Numbered from the stretch's first letter, positions 27,240-39,000 are shown. The stretch: 64,000 nt of DNA from Flaccisagitta enflata (GCA_965153355.1 OZ231126.1:78120001-78184000); one strand, 5' to 3'. Made by a program: numbers and translations. Notes: generated by a model not told the origin, from the letters alone.

Positions 27240-28234
27240 CAGTGCGGCTCAAAAAAAAAGTTTTAGGTAGTATTAGATCCTATTCTATAGCAATAGACAT
27301 AACTCCTTAACTTTTTTTTCTTTATCATCTATAATTTAGATTACAACACTTGAATGAACGTTCACAGTTTGACTAGAAAGTGAAAAATGACGCAGTATAA
27401 AAAAAAAACAAGTTGCAAGGGTGTTTTTGAGGTTTCATCACCTAAATGCCTTAAAGTCCATCGAAAGTGAGCACTAAACTGATTAACTGTGGGCCAGAAC
27501 CATAAAAAATCCATGACCATTTGAAAGCTCTGCGTAAAATCTTCCAAATGGGATGTTGCTGGTCACTGTAGCTTTATTTGTTTAGAAATGGCAAAGGTAT
27601 AAAGAAAAAAATCATTAATTGAAAAAAAGTTCTCATTTTATGTTTTTCCAATGAACAATTTTAGTTTTTCCATTTTTGACAATGATGCAGCTCAAGATTA
27701 TCTTAGCCACTCTTTATCCCTGTGCAAATTGAAGAGCTTCAAATTTTCTTCAAAATGGCCCCAAGAACAAATTTTCAACTCAATGCTTTTAACTTTTATG
27801 TTAGAATAAAGATAAGCCATGAAAATCACATAGTAGATTTCCAAATTATTTACCACCAGTCTTTGTCCTTATGCCATTTCTAAACGGATAGAGCAAGGAC
27901 ATCCAGCAAGGTCTCATTTGAAAGGTCTTTCACAGAGCTTCAAAATAGTTATGGATTTTGCTATGTTTTTCTCATTGCTTGGATGTGAAACACTGACAAA
28001 TAAGCATTTTGATTTTTTTGTTTCCAAAGTCAGTTTTTTTCTCAACAGATTTTTGGGACATCAACTTCAAACCTCTGTTACTTTCAAACCGTTTGACCGA
28101 CATAATCGTGCTTGGCGGCATATGCTTCATTTTTTTAAATTCTTAAATTCTATCATGAATTTTTTTAAAATCTCTCAATAAATACCTGCAATATAACATG
28201 TAAAAGACCTAAAACTTTTTTTTGAGCCGCACTG
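27240..28234. mobile_element. 995-bp palindromic Tc1/mariner-like non-autonomous element
   Basis: Terminal inverted repeats of about 28 bp begin CAGTGCGGCTCAAAAA, with the right end its complement. TA flanks both sides (27238-27239 and 28235-28236), the target duplication of the Tc1/mariner superfamily. The interior is an imperfect palindrome: the segment near 27485-27600 (CATGACCATTTGAAAGCTC, GTTTAGAAATGGCA) is the inverse of that near 27870-27970 (GCCATTTCTAAACGGATAG, GAGCTTCAAAATAGTTATGG). No transposase is encoded; the open frames are short. Confidence 0.85.
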
Positions 28235-28380
28235 TATTTTCTTATTAGAATTAATAAATGATTCGATTTCGATGTTATTCACGTTTCTGTGTTCGATGTG
28301 AACAGCGAGTTTTGAAAAAAGTAATTGATAAAAGAAAGCTATAAATTTTGTTAAAAAAATTAAATGTTATATGATGTACA

Positions 28381-29178
28381 ATAGTCGCAAAAGCGTTAGA
28401 TGGTCGGCGGTACCCGTTGCCCCTTTGTGAGTGTATGTGGGTGTGAGGTGGTTAGAAGGGCAGCGGCCCCGAAGGGGCCGATGACCTATGCTGTTTTTAT
28501 TTGAGCCTCAAGGCTGGAATTGGGGCCTTGAGGCTGGGATTTGGGCCTTGAAGCTGGGATTTGAGCCTTGAGGCTGGGATTTGAGCCTCAAGGCTGAGAT
28601 TTGAGCCTCAAGGCTGAGATTTGAGCTTCGAGGCTGAGATTTGAGCTTCGAGGCTGGGATTTGAGCTTCAAGGCTGGGATTTGAGCTTCGAGGCTGGGAT
28701 TTGAGCTTCAAGGCTGGGATTTGAGCTTCGAGGCTGGGATTTGAGCTTCAAGGCTGGGATTTGAGCTTCGAGGCTGGGATTTGAGCTTCGAGGCTGGGAT
28801 TTGAGCTTTGAGGCTGGGATTTGAGCTTCGAGGCTGGGATTTGAGCTTCTTGGCTAGGAACTGAGCCATGAGGCTATGATTTGAGCCATAAGGCTGGGAT
28901 TTGAGCCTTGAGGCCGGGATTTGAGCCTCGAGGCTGGGTTTTGAGCCTGGAGGCTGGGATTTGAGGCTCAAGGCTGGGAGTTGAGCTTTTAGGCTGGATT
29001 TTGAGCTTTGAGGGCTGGAAAATGAGCCTTCAGGCTGGAAAATGAGCCCTGCGACTAGAATTTGAGCTTCAAAGCCAGGGGGGGGGACGGAGAAGAAGGA
29101 GAAGGAGGAGGAGGAGAAAATTTCCCATATGTGTGAGAGCATAGGTCATCGGCCCCTTCGGTGCCGCTGCCCAAAAAG
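28381..29178. mobile_element. Foldback-family element with large 20-bp minisatellite
   Basis: It opens with ATAGTCGCAAAAGCGTTAG, GGTCGGCGGTACCC and GCAGCGGCCCCGAAGGGGCC. About 28 copies of the 20-bp unit GAGCTTCGAGGCTGGGATTT follow (28500-29080). It closes with GGAGAAAATTTCCCATATG and GCATAGGTCATCGGCCCC. The left arm lacks the TTTCACACATATG part, so only the right arm is complete. Confidence 0.75.
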
Positions 29179-29198
29179 CGGCTTCTCTTTGATAAAAA

Positions 29199-29713
29199 AT
29201 AGTCGCAAAAGCGTTAGATGGTCAGCGGTACCCATGCCCTGCCTAAGTAAGTTGTGGTTGAAGTTGAGGGGGGAGCAGGGCAGTGGCCCCGAAGGGGTTG
29301 ATGACCTATGCTTTCACACATATGGGGGATTTTCTCCTTCTCCTTCTCCTCCTCCTCCTCCTCTGTCCCTCCTCCCTCAAATCCCAGTCTCGAGGCCCAA
29401 ATTCCAGTCTCGAGGCCCAAATCCCAGTCTTGAGGCCCACATCCCAGCCTCAAGGCCCAAATCCTAGCCTCAAGGCCCAAATCCTAGCCCGGAGGCTGAG
29501 ATTTGGGCCTCCAGGCTAGGATTTGGGCCTCGAGACTGGGCCTTGAGGCTGGGATGTGGGCCTCAAGACTGGGATTTTGGCCTCGAGACTGGAGCCCCGA
29601 GACTGGGATTTGAGGGGGGGGGACGTAGAAGGAGAAGAAGGTGAAGGAGAAGGAGAAAATCCCCCATATGTGTGAAAGCATAGGTCATCGACCCCTTCGG
29701 GGCCGCTGCCCAA
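29199..29713. mobile_element. Foldback element, complete copy
   Basis: The left side has AGTCGCAAAAGCGTTAGATG, GGTCAGCGGTACCC, GCCCCGAAGGGGTTGATG and CACATATGGGGGATTTTCTCC. A loop of inverted 20-bp repeats follows. The right arm mirrors the left (GGAGAAAATCCCCCATATG, GGTCATCGACCCCTTCGGGG). It abuts the inverted B copy at 29714. Confidence 0.8.
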
Positions 29714-29920
29714 AAACAAGTGACGCGGGGTCACAATATCTTTGCAGGGGCGTCCAACCCCCATCCACACCCCAATCCCCACCCTCCTACACACAAACAT
29801 ACACAAAAAGTATCCAAAACACTTGTTTTCCACTTTTCAACTTGATCATTACCGACGGACCAACGGACGGACCGACGGACGGACAAAGCCTTTTATAGAG
29901 TTTCGTGTCCGCAACTAAAA
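29714..29920 (-). mobile_element. Hairpin element subfamily B, inverted copy
   Basis: Read on + it starts AACAAGTGACGCGGGGTCAC (stem GTGAC/GTCAC), passes CACAATATCTTTGCAGGGGCG and CCAACCCCCATCCACACC, then GACGGACC repeats and CAAAGCCTTTTATAG, and ends at a diverged hairpin GTGTCCGCAACT and AAAA. Confidence 0.82.
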
Positions 29921-30015
29921 CGAAGTGAAAGGGGGAAATCAAAAGAATAACGAATCCATCGTCATAAAAAAAGAGAAGATAACAAATGTGACCAAATGAC
30001 TTGAAATCATCTTTC

Positions 30016-30377
30016 TTTTCAAGTGCATCCTCGTACTTCTGTAAAAGGTTATGTCCGTCGGTTGGTTGGTTGGTCTGTCTGTTGGTCGGGTAACGCAAAC
30101 GTTAGAAATGTGCAAAACGGCTGATTCTGACGCATTTCTTCCTTCCTATCACCTCTCATGCCTTACCACATGCATATTCATTCATTCATATTCATTCATT
30201 CATTTATTCATTCATTCATTCATTCATTCATTCATTCATTCATTCATTCATTCATTCATTCATTCATTCATTCATTCATTCATTCATTCATTCATTCATT
30301 CAGTCATGCAAAACGTTGATTCACAAATTCTCAATCAAGCGAGGCGCACTTATTGGCCATAACTTGGCCTTGTTTTT
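30016..30377 (+). mobile_element. Hairpin element, C-like variant with (ATTC)n core
   Basis: The left hairpin AAGTGCATCCTCGTACTT is followed by TGTAAAAGG and GTCCGTCGGTTGGTTGG. The core is a 125-bp (ATTC)n microsatellite at 30176-30303. The right end has GAGGCGCACTT, which complements the left AAGTGC and CCTC, and ends GGCCTTGTTTTT. This copy has its own stem sequence, mirrored near the other end. Confidence 0.7.
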
Positions 30378-30456
30378 CATTCATTAGGAAATTACATGAT
30401 TTCGCTACTCAGTCGGCTCAAAGACATTCAGAAAGTAGTAATGGAAAACATGAAAC

Positions 30457-31797
30457 ATGACGACCGGCGAAAAAGATCAAGCTTATGATTCTGACACTTC
30501 TGATACGAAGACTTTGACGCCAACAATCACACCAACGATTACGCCAGCAGCGACACCAGCTGTGACGCCAGCTGTGACGCCAGCAGTGACGCCAGCAACG
30601 ACGCCAGCAACGACGCCAATAGCGACTCCGCTTCTTGCCAAGGGAAATGTGGGCTACAATGACACTGGCAGGAACAGTAACGGGAGCAGTGATAAAAATA
30701 ATAACAATACAAAGAGAAACCGCGACGAAACGGACACCAGCCTCAACTCATCCGACAGTAAAAGCAATGGCAAGAGAAATATGGTTTATGAAGGGAAATC
30801 GGTGAAGCGAGGAGAAACATTTGACGGACAGCGGCAGACTGTCACCGTGAATAACGCTGCTGTAAACGGTAACATTAACGGAAACGTTAACGGCGAAATC
30901 GACAACGTCAACAGCAACGTCAGCAACGTCAACAACAACGTCAGCAACGTCAACAACGTCAACGGCATCCGCGGCGTCAATAACGGAATCCTGTTTCGGG
31001 GACCGGAAACCCAGAACGGAACCGGATTTCGACGTTGCGGAAGTTACATCAAAAAGAAAAAGACGCACAGAGATGACGCCACGCACAGGGATGGAACGCA
31101 GAGAGACGACGCCACGCACAGGGATGGAACGCAAAGAGACGACGCTACGCACAGGGATGTAACGCAAAGAGACAACGCTTTGCCGCATGATGCAACGAAA
31201 ACATTTTGGACAAATGTGACAGACAAAGACGCAACGCCAAAGAGCAACAACGCGACGCAGTTCGACGCGACGCAGTTCGACGCGACGCAGTTCGACGCGA
31301 CACAGACCGACGCCACGCAGAACGACGCGGCGCAGAACGACGCGGCGCAGAGCGACGCCAACGACCCGACACAGAGCCACGACGGGACGCAGAGAGACAC
31401 AGAGGATGAGACCCAGATCGACGACATCCGGTGTAGAGCGGAAGTAGTGCAAAATGACGCCATTATGAAAGAATTTATTCATGCATCCTGTAAAGACGTT
31501 GTTTTAGACGCCGCCAAAACGTTGTCGTCGTCATCATCGTCGACGCCGTCGTCGTCATCGTCATCGTCGACGCCGTCGTCAACTTCCGATTCGACTAACG
31601 GTCCTCATAACACCATAAACAGCGACGATAAATCTCAATCTTATCCTCAATCTCATCATCAATCTTCTCCTCCCTCCTTGCATCAGCATCCTCTTCAGTC
31701 TCCTCGACAATCTCCTCAAATTCCGCATTTGGATTTAGATTCTGAGTCGACTCGTTCTTCCGCCGTTGAGACAACTAAGAAGAAGAATTCGAGATGG
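30457..31797 (+). CDS. Low-complexity coding exon, function unknown
   Basis: An ATG-initiated frame stays open for 447 codons and meets a strong splice donor, TGG|GTGAGT, at 31797/31798. Without splicing it would end four codons later at 31812. The protein is low complexity. It has Thr-Pro repeats (TPAVTPAVTP, residues 24-60), Asn/Val-rich repeats (NVNSNVSNVNNN), three 11-residue repeats around DDATHRDGTQR, then DATQFDATQFDA repeats, then Ser-rich and Gln/His/Pro-rich segments. No domain is recognised. Codon usage (many GAC, ACG, GCC) resembles the exon at 48669, and both carry Thr-Pro repeats, so they could be one gene. This exon ends in phase 0, however, and I could not find a matching acceptor. 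The start may also be an internal Met in a longer exon. Confidence 0.5.
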
Positions 31798-31812
31798 GTG
31801 AGTTTTGTATGA

Positions 31813-32357
31813 ATGGCATACAGGAAAGGATCGATGATAGTTTTGAGGGTACATTCGCGTTTTAATGCTAATCTTGGCGGCATTTGATGTGATTTATGCG
31901 CCATTTCGCCGTTTGAGTGCGTTGTTAGGCGAGTGACTGTATCTGACCGGCAGAGGGAGGAATGGTCACTGTTTCCTTCTCCCCCTCCAGTGAGATCATT
32001 CTGCTCGGATTCACCGATACTTTCAGTGATGCAGCACGATCTATGTTTGTGTTCGTTCTCAAGAGTCTCTTTTAGACTCGATCCCTCACATCTTTTCGTA
32101 ACAATGTCATAACCCAAATGTAACTTTAGTAATCATCGTCATTCTCTGTTTGTCATAACTCGAGTGTCATTTTGTCAAAAACCTCTCAAAAACAAATCCA
32201 TCAATTCTCGTCAGTAGTTTTGTGTTCTTTGCATGAAAGTGTCTCTTGCATGGATCTTTTCAAAGGATTTTGCAGCTGTCATGTAAATGTGTCTTTCCGT
32301 CAACATGTAAAATCTTCATGAGCAAATATTCACTCAGAAAAAGAACAAAGAACCAAG
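31813..32357. other. Intron-like unique sequence
   Basis: Follows the donor at 31798. A 133-codon open frame on the minus strand (31716-32117) overlaps it and was not accepted as a gene. Confidence 0.4.
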
Positions 32358-32710
32358 AACAAGCCCAAGAGGGCAACAGTCGCGTGCGTCTGGAAATGAC
32401 AGACAAAATGTTAAAAATGTCAGGAAATGTTAAAAAATGTTAAAAAATGTTAAAAATGTTAAAAAATGTTAAAAAATGTTAAAAAATGTTAAAAAATGTT
32501 AAAAAATGTTAAAAAATGTTAAGAAACGTTAAAATGCCAAAAAAGTCAGAAAATGTTAAAGATTGTTAAAAAATGCTAAAAAATGTTAAAAAATGTTAAA
32601 AAACATAAAAAAAGTCGAAAATTTAAAAAGGTTACGGGATGGACCGACCGACCAACTTACCGACCTACCCACCAACAGACCAAGGTGTAGAGTCGCGTAC
32701 GTTGATAAAC
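32358..32710 (-). mobile_element. Hairpin element subfamily A, inverted copy with AAAATGTTAA minisatellite
   Basis: Read on + it starts AACAAGCCCAAGAGGGC (stem GCCC/GGGC on the minus strand), then CAGTCGCGTGCGTCTGG. About 20 units of AAAAAATGTT follow, then GACCGACCGACC repeats and GGTGTAGAGTCGCGTACGTTG. The outer hairpin arm is mutated. It ends about 22 bp before the BEL element. Its first 85 bp are essentially identical to the copy at 43352. Confidence 0.78.
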
Positions 32711-32732
32711 AAAACTGAACTGAATAAAAGAG

Positions 32733-33286
32733 TGTGGAATATCGTTGATATTTTGGCATTTGGCGCCTTTGTACTGCGATTTATTTCATTGTTCTCTCGT
32801 TGGCGTTGCTGTTCGTTCGCTTGTGATGATATACTTGATTCTCTGGATGTATTCTTTCTTTCAGTTAATCAGTGTATTTTAACAAGCAATTCAACCTGGA
32901 AGCACTTTGGGGATTACAGTGGAACCTGTGGTGAGTGTACTTGGCTACATTTGTTGGCAATTGATGTGAATTGATTGAGGTAGTTACTGATGATACACAC
33001 TAGCTAGTTAGTAGGTAGGCATTAACCAACCCCTCCCCCCTCTCTCTTCTGTTTCTCTTTCTTTCTCTTCCTTGTAAATAATAGTTTAAATACACTTTCT
33101 TACCTAGTGATTAGAGATAGCATCCACAGACTGACGTTGGAATCAGCGCCACCGGAAGTGACGTTATCGGCGTGATTGGCGTAGCGATGGCGTATTCAGA
33201 CCGGAAGTGGCGTCTTCAATCGGAAGTTGCGTGGACGGCAAGATCCTAATGACGGTACGAGACAGTATTTTCTACGGTTCTTCACA
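32733..33286 (+). repeat. BEL/Pao 5' LTR
   Basis: Begins TGTGGAATATCGTTGATATT and ends GGTTCTTCACA. A TATA-like stretch, AATAATAGTTTAAATACA, near 33078-33095 is a candidate core promoter. Near the end, CCGGAAGTGACG and related CGGAAGT motifs occur several times; these resemble ETS-type binding sites (inference). Confidence 0.95.
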
Positions 33287-33382
33287 GTATTTAAACACCA
33301 AAGCCGCTGGTAAAAATTGCTAACCCTATTATTATAACCCCCTACCATACACGAGCACAACACGCAGGTAACATCAGATACC

Positions 33383-36058
33383 ATGGCGAACATCAGACCG
33401 ATCGAAGCCACGGTATGGGACCTGCGCATCGTTGCACACGTGAGGCGAGAATTGGAGAAAAGCTTTAACTCAATGACGGCAGCCCTCGACCACGCGACAA
33501 AGACACCGTCGGAGGAGGCGCAAACCGAATTGAACTTAAAAAGCGACGCATTCTGCGACCTCTACGAGAAGCGTTTAGACGAATACAATGCCTGCAAAAT
33601 TGAGAACGAGCCTAACGCCAGGGAAATGGCCGGTCAATTGATGCATGACATGGTTCGATACAAAATAACGCTCGAATCCCACTTCAAGACGCAATCGGCA
33701 GGGGACGTCGACGAAACCGTTGACGACCCGGCGGAGGACGTCGGGGCGGTGGGGGAATTACCGCTGCTGCACGAGAGCAGGACGAGCGGGAAGGGTGAGG
33801 GCGAAAAGGAAAGGAGGAAGAGACCGGAAGTGACGAAGGAGGCGGCGCCGCCGGCGTCGATGTTGAACTCTCTAAAGAAGAAAGTATCGTTGACTGTGAC
33901 TGCCGGAAGGAAAGCGCTCGAAAATGTAGTCGGCAGTCAAACGCCGAAAAGACGCCAAAACACGTCACATCCGCCTCCCCCTCCTCCTCCAGCGACACCC
34001 CCCGCGGCGGCAGCAACACACATCGCTCGGCCACTTCCACCCGGTTTCCAAATGGCCGAAAATGAGCTGCGGAAAGCGGCTGAGGCCAACAAAAAAGACA
34101 AAGAGGTTGAAAAACCTCAAAGCGTGATCACCTCCGTTACTCCACGTGCTGATCCCGAACGCGAGGACGATGCGGAAAACGCCAGGTCGACGACACACTC
34201 GACGAGGTCGTCAAAAAAGGGATCCCAGAGGAGCAAAACGTCGACGGTGATGTCACGGCAGGTGGAAAAAGACAGACAGAGAAAAAGGGAAGCCGAGAAG
34301 GAACGGATAGAATCCAACGACGCGCAAGCGGACGCGGATATTGCGTATCATCAAAGCATTATCCAAGACATACAAAGGCAAAAGGACCTCGACAGGACCC
34401 TCCATGAGAAAGAAATGGACAACATTGACAAAAACGCGGCGGAGCTGCAAGACTTGATAGCGGCGAACGAGGACGAACAGTCAACGGCAAGCGGCGCCGT
34501 CGAGGAGGGAGAAAAGTCGAGGGACGCTGGCGCCGGATTGGAGATGACCGCCGCAGGTGCAGCATTCGGTGGCGAAACTCCGGATGCATTGACGAGCGCG
34601 TGGGTGAATGGAGTGACGTCGAGACCGACGTCGACGGCCAAGAAGGAGGTGAAGACGCCGTCAATCACAGGGAGATCGCTACCGGATCCACTGCGAAAGT
34701 CGAAAAAGAAGCTTTACGCAGAAGACCCAAAAAAGGAAAAAGAGGCAAAGACGGAGGTCAAAAAACCACCGACAATGCCATACCGTAAATTGGGTGACGT
34801 GAAGCCAAAGAAAATGGAGTCAGGAGAACAAGAGAGAACAAAGAGAGGGATCAAGACGAAAGACGAAAAGCCAGGGGCAAAGACAGATGCACCGGCGACG
34901 GTACATCCTCAGAAAGTGAAAAGCCCCAGCCGCTCGTCAATCGCGTCAAGATCATCGTCAACACGTTCGAAGGCGCCGTCGATAGCTTCCAGCAGTGCGA
35001 GCAGCCATGCTTCAAACGTCTCAGACACGCTAATGACGAGCATCTTGCGACTGCAGCGGCAACAGTTGGAGGCGGCGCTGAAGCAGACGGCTATCCACCA
35101 GCTGAAAGAAGCAAGACCCGCCAAAAAGTTCTCCGGAAATACGACCAAGAGAATGGACTTCGAAAAGCACATGAAAATCTTCAACGAGGCGATGGAGATC
35201 CCGGGCGTATCCAAGAAGCAAATGCTGAACGAGTTGCAGCATTGGTTTGAGGGATCGGCCTTCAAGCTGATCGAGGCGGAGACGCTGAAGAAGTCGGAGT
35301 CGGCCGTCGACGAGGCGTTGGAAAAGTTGACGAAAAAGTTCGGGATGCGCCAGGAGACCGCGTTGGAGATGCTTGACGAAGTACTGCAGGGAAAAGCGAT
35401 CGACGAAAAAGATCACAATGGAATGCTCGATTTCTACGCGCGGTTGATGAGCGTCCACTCGTTCGCAACCGAGACGAAAAAGGCGGACGACTTCGAGAAC
35501 AAGTTGGTGGTCAAGACGATCGTCGAGAAGAAGCTTCCCTTCCTAAAAGATAAGTGGGCAAAGAAAGTTGTGAGGTATAGGAAGAAAAATGGTTCAGATT
35601 TGAAATTTGCTGATTTTCTTGATTTCATTGATGAAGAGCAAACCATATCTGAAATGTTGTCAGGATACCATCGCAACAACAACCAAAACAAGCCCGCTAC
35701 ATCGGCCAAAATTTCCGCGACGACCGCCAACGCCGCCGCAAAGAAGGACGCGATGCCGACGCCGGCTTCAAAAACGACGCCGGGCCTCTGTCCTCGTTGC
35801 GACGGAAAACAAGGTCTAGCGGATTGCCCCACTTACAGCGAGATGAACGCGTCGGACCGCCGGAAATTCAACAAAAACTTGGGCATCTGCTTCAGATGCC
35901 TCGAAGGAGGCCATCTCGCCAAGGCATGTCCGTCGACGATCACTTGCGACAAGTGCAACGGCTTCCATCACCCTCTAGCGCACCCGGAACCTAACCCGGC
36001 GGGAAAACAAACTGTTGAAAACAAAGACGCCGGCGAAAAAGGATCTGGGCCTGCGTGA
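33383..36058 (+). CDS. gag: BEL/Pao Gag polyprotein
   Basis: An 891-residue frame starting at an ATG in good context (ACCATGG). Gag forms the retrotransposon particle and binds its RNA. The N-terminal third is charged and probably coiled coil. A proline run (PPPPPPP) lies near residues 197-208, followed by Lys/Glu-rich linkers. Residues about 560-760 resemble the DUF1759 region of BEL/Pao Gag (KKFSGNTTKRMDFEKHMKIF, then helical segments). The C terminus has CPRCDGKQGLADC, a CCHC knuckle CFRCLEGGHLAKAC and CDKCNGFHHPLAH, all typical BEL cysteine clusters. It ends at a TGA (36056-36058), and the same frame stays open straight into protease and pol. Confidence 0.92.
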   Translation: MANIRPIEATVWDLRIVAHVRRELEKSFNSMTAALDHATKTPSEEAQTELNLKSDAFCDLYEKRLDEYNACKIENEPNAREMAGQLMHDMVRYKITLESHFKTQSAGDVDETVDDPAEDVGAVGELPLLHESRTSGKGEGEKERRKRPEVTKEAAPPASMLNSLKKKVSLTVTAGRKALENVVGSQTPKRRQNTSHPPPPPPPATPPAAAATHIARPLPPGFQMAENELRKAAEANKKDKEVEKPQSVITSVTPRADPEREDDAENARSTTHSTRSSKKGSQRSKTSTVMSRQVEKDRQRKREAEKERIESNDAQADADIAYHQSIIQDIQRQKDLDRTLHEKEMDNIDKNAAELQDLIAANEDEQSTASGAVEEGEKSRDAGAGLEMTAAGAAFGGETPDALTSAWVNGVTSRPTSTAKKEVKTPSITGRSLPDPLRKSKKKLYAEDPKKEKEAKTEVKKPPTMPYRKLGDVKPKKMESGEQERTKRGIKTKDEKPGAKTDAPATVHPQKVKSPSRSSIASRSSSTRSKAPSIASSSASSHASNVSDTLMTSILRLQRQQLEAALKQTAIHQLKEARPAKKFSGNTTKRMDFEKHMKIFNEAMEIPGVSKKQMLNELQHWFEGSAFKLIEAETLKKSESAVDEALEKLTKKFGMRQETALEMLDEVLQGKAIDEKDHNGMLDFYARLMSVHSFATETKKADDFENKLVVKTIVEKKLPFLKDKWAKKVVRYRKKNGSDLKFADFLDFIDEEQTISEMLSGYHRNNNQNKPATSAKISATTANAAAKKDAMPTPASKTTPGLCPRCDGKQGLADCPTYSEMNASDRRKFNKNLGICFRCLEGGHLAKACPSTITCDKCNGFHHPLAHPEPNPAGKQTVENKDAGEKGSGPA

Positions 36059-39000
36059 CATGAGGCGCCTTCGACCAACTCCGTCTTCAAAGTTGGCGGC
36101 GACGACGGAGCGTGGAGGTTGATCTTGCCGCTATACATAACAAATGGTGAAAGAAAAGTTAAGACTTTTGCTTTGATGGATGGCGGCGCCAACCGACACG
36201 TCGTGTCGAAGGACTTATGTAAAAAATTGAAACTAAGTGGGAGGAAAACGACGATGACGATAACCACTCTTGAGAAGATGGTGGAGGGAGAGAGGGAAGT
36301 GGCGGACGTGGTAGTTGAAGGTACCAACGGCTACAAGATCACTCTCAACAACGCCATCTTCGGGGAGATAATCGCATCGAAGGACGACAGACCACCACGC
36401 GCTGAGGATGCCGCCGGGATGGAGCATCTCGTCGACCTGGAATTTCCTGCGTTTCCGGATGGCGACGACGGATGCTCTATCGGCGTAATAATCGGCGCGG
36501 AGCACGCTCGGATCTGGATCGGCGGAGAGACATACAAAGGCGCCGAGGGATTACCCATGGGAATTTCCACGCCGCTGGGCGCCGGTCTGATCGGCCCCAG
36601 AAACAATACTGACTCGCGATATTTTGTTTGCAATTTTGCTTCCTTTCACAGCATTGATTCAGATTTGGCAAAAACCATAAAAAGAATAAATGCCGGTGAA
36701 TTTGAAAAAGTGGACGAAAATAAGCGAGAAATGTCTCTCAGTGATAAGTTTGCCATCCGCCAAATGAAGGAAGGCATTAGGTGGGATCCGAAAACGGAAC
36801 ACTACCGGACCCCAGTCCTTCATAAAGGTGGAAGGCAAGCAACTTGCGATGCACTAAACAATTTGGATTCCCCAACGATGGCCCTAGACCGCTTATTTCG
36901 TCTGAAAAAACAGTTAATGCGGGACCCAGAGAGGCGCCGAATAACATTCGAAACGATGGCCAAATTCTGGGAAAAAGGGCGCGTGAGGAGAATAGATCCA
37001 AATGTGCACGCCAACATGCCACCAGATCGACCTAGATGGACAATTCCAATCCATGTGGCGGACAAGCCCGGTAAACCCGGGCAAGTCCGCATCTGCCACG
37101 ATTGTAAAGCGGCAGTGGGTGGATCAAGCCTTAACGACCAGCTCTTGGACGGACCACAGCTTGCCAACGACATCAGAGGCGTGTTGATGCGCTTCCGGTG
37201 TGAAGGGCCCGTCGCTGTGGGCGCGGACATTAAGGATTACTTCCACGAAATCTATGTCACCGAAGAAGACGCGGGACTTTCCCGTTACTACTGGTTTCGC
37301 GACGAAAAGATGGAGGAAATCGATCTGAATGAGTTCCTCGGTCATGTCTTCGGTGCAAAGTCATCAAATTGTGTAGCGATCTTCACTCTGCAACACCACG
37401 TGGAACAGCATTCGGCTGAATATGGCCCCCTCGTGGTTCAAGCGGTGATGAGGAACATGTACATTGATGACCTGATTAAGTCACTGCGCAATACCAAAGT
37501 GGCGAAAGACTTTCGCGTGGGCATCACGGCTGCCCTTGAGGACGCCGGCATGAACCTGTGCAAGTGGAGATCAAGCCATCCGGAAGTCCTTGAAGGCGAT
37601 ACGACGGATCCGGCGCCGGCGGCGCCAATGGACGTATCCGGCGCTACTGATGACACGACGAAATTGTTAGGCCTTAGATACTCTTTTTCTGCCGATGCTT
37701 TTTCCTTTTTGCCAGATAAGTCAAAGGTCGAGTTGAATGTGCAGACCAAAAGACAAATGCTCAAACTAATAGCGTCCATATTTGATCCGCTGGGTTTTTT
37801 GGAGCCATTCATGATCTGGGCAAGGCTAATTCTGCAAAAAGTGTTGCGCGTCGTCGAAAGTTGGGACAGTAAAGACATTCCAACCGTGTCCCTCAACGAA
37901 TTTGTGGAATGGCAAGCGAGCTTCAAGTTCTTGGAGTCATTCCGCATCACGAGATGGACGGCGACGCCGGAAACGCAAGACGGCAAAAAGGTCCTCCACG
38001 GGTTTTCGGATGCGAGTGGACGGGCGTATGGAGCTGTGTATTACGTCCGCTACAAGGGTCCAAATGGCGAAATCCACGTGTCCATCGTATGCTCCAAATC
38101 CCACGTGGTGCCACTGAAGGACGTGGAAGCAGGTCACATGGAGTCGACGCCACGCTTGGAGCTTCAAGCGGCACGCCTCGCGGCCAGAATGCGCGCCACC
38201 ATTATTGAAGAAACAGGGAGTTATGATGGTTATGTAAATTGGACCGATTCAGAATGCGTAATTAAGCAATTGAATGACACTGAAACTAGGTTCAAGGTTT
38301 ACTTTGCAAATCGTCTCTCTGAAATTCAGGCACTCACGAAGGTTGAGGAGTGGAGGTGGGTACCAACCAACCTCAACCCAGCCGACTACTCGTCTAAAGG
38401 GATGCTCGCACAAGATCCAAATTGGGGCAAATTCCACAACGGCCCGGATTATCTTTGGCGAGGTGAAGACGAATGGCCGGAAAAGCAGATCGTGACACGC
38501 CCATTCCCCGCTCACATTCTCGCGACGACGGCGACGCCGGAAAGAACGCCGCCTCAATCATGGGTGATTCGTGTCAGCGAAAAGGTGGCGACGTGGACGG
38601 GGAAATTGAGGCGCATCGCATTGCTGAAGCGCACGGTCATGATGTGCATCGTCCGCAATCGACGCCGGGCGCTATACAACGACGCCGCCAAGGTTGGGAC
38701 GCCCACCGGCGTCGAGTTGGCCGACGCCGAAAAATTGATCGTCAGCGCCATTCAATCCCAAGCCTTCCACGCGGAAATTAGATCCCTGCAACAATGTGAT
38801 CCGGTTGGGGCTAAAAAGGTCGCCGCAAAATCGCCTCTGGCGGCGCTATGCCCCTTCGTTGACGACGCCGGTTTGCTACGATGCAGAGGACGACTCCAGC
38901 GTGATGAGGAATTGGACTTTGACGCTAAAAATCCGATGATACTCCCACACGATGGCGAGGCTGTCGCATGCTTGATCCGGTCAATCCACTTCCGTCAATT

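Noticed and set aside
31716-32117. Minus-strand 133-codon frame with IIDPFLYAIHTK, recalling the end of GPCR helix 7
   Set aside because: The preceding residues are charged, not a membrane helix, and the frame overlaps the better-supported + strand exon and its donor.
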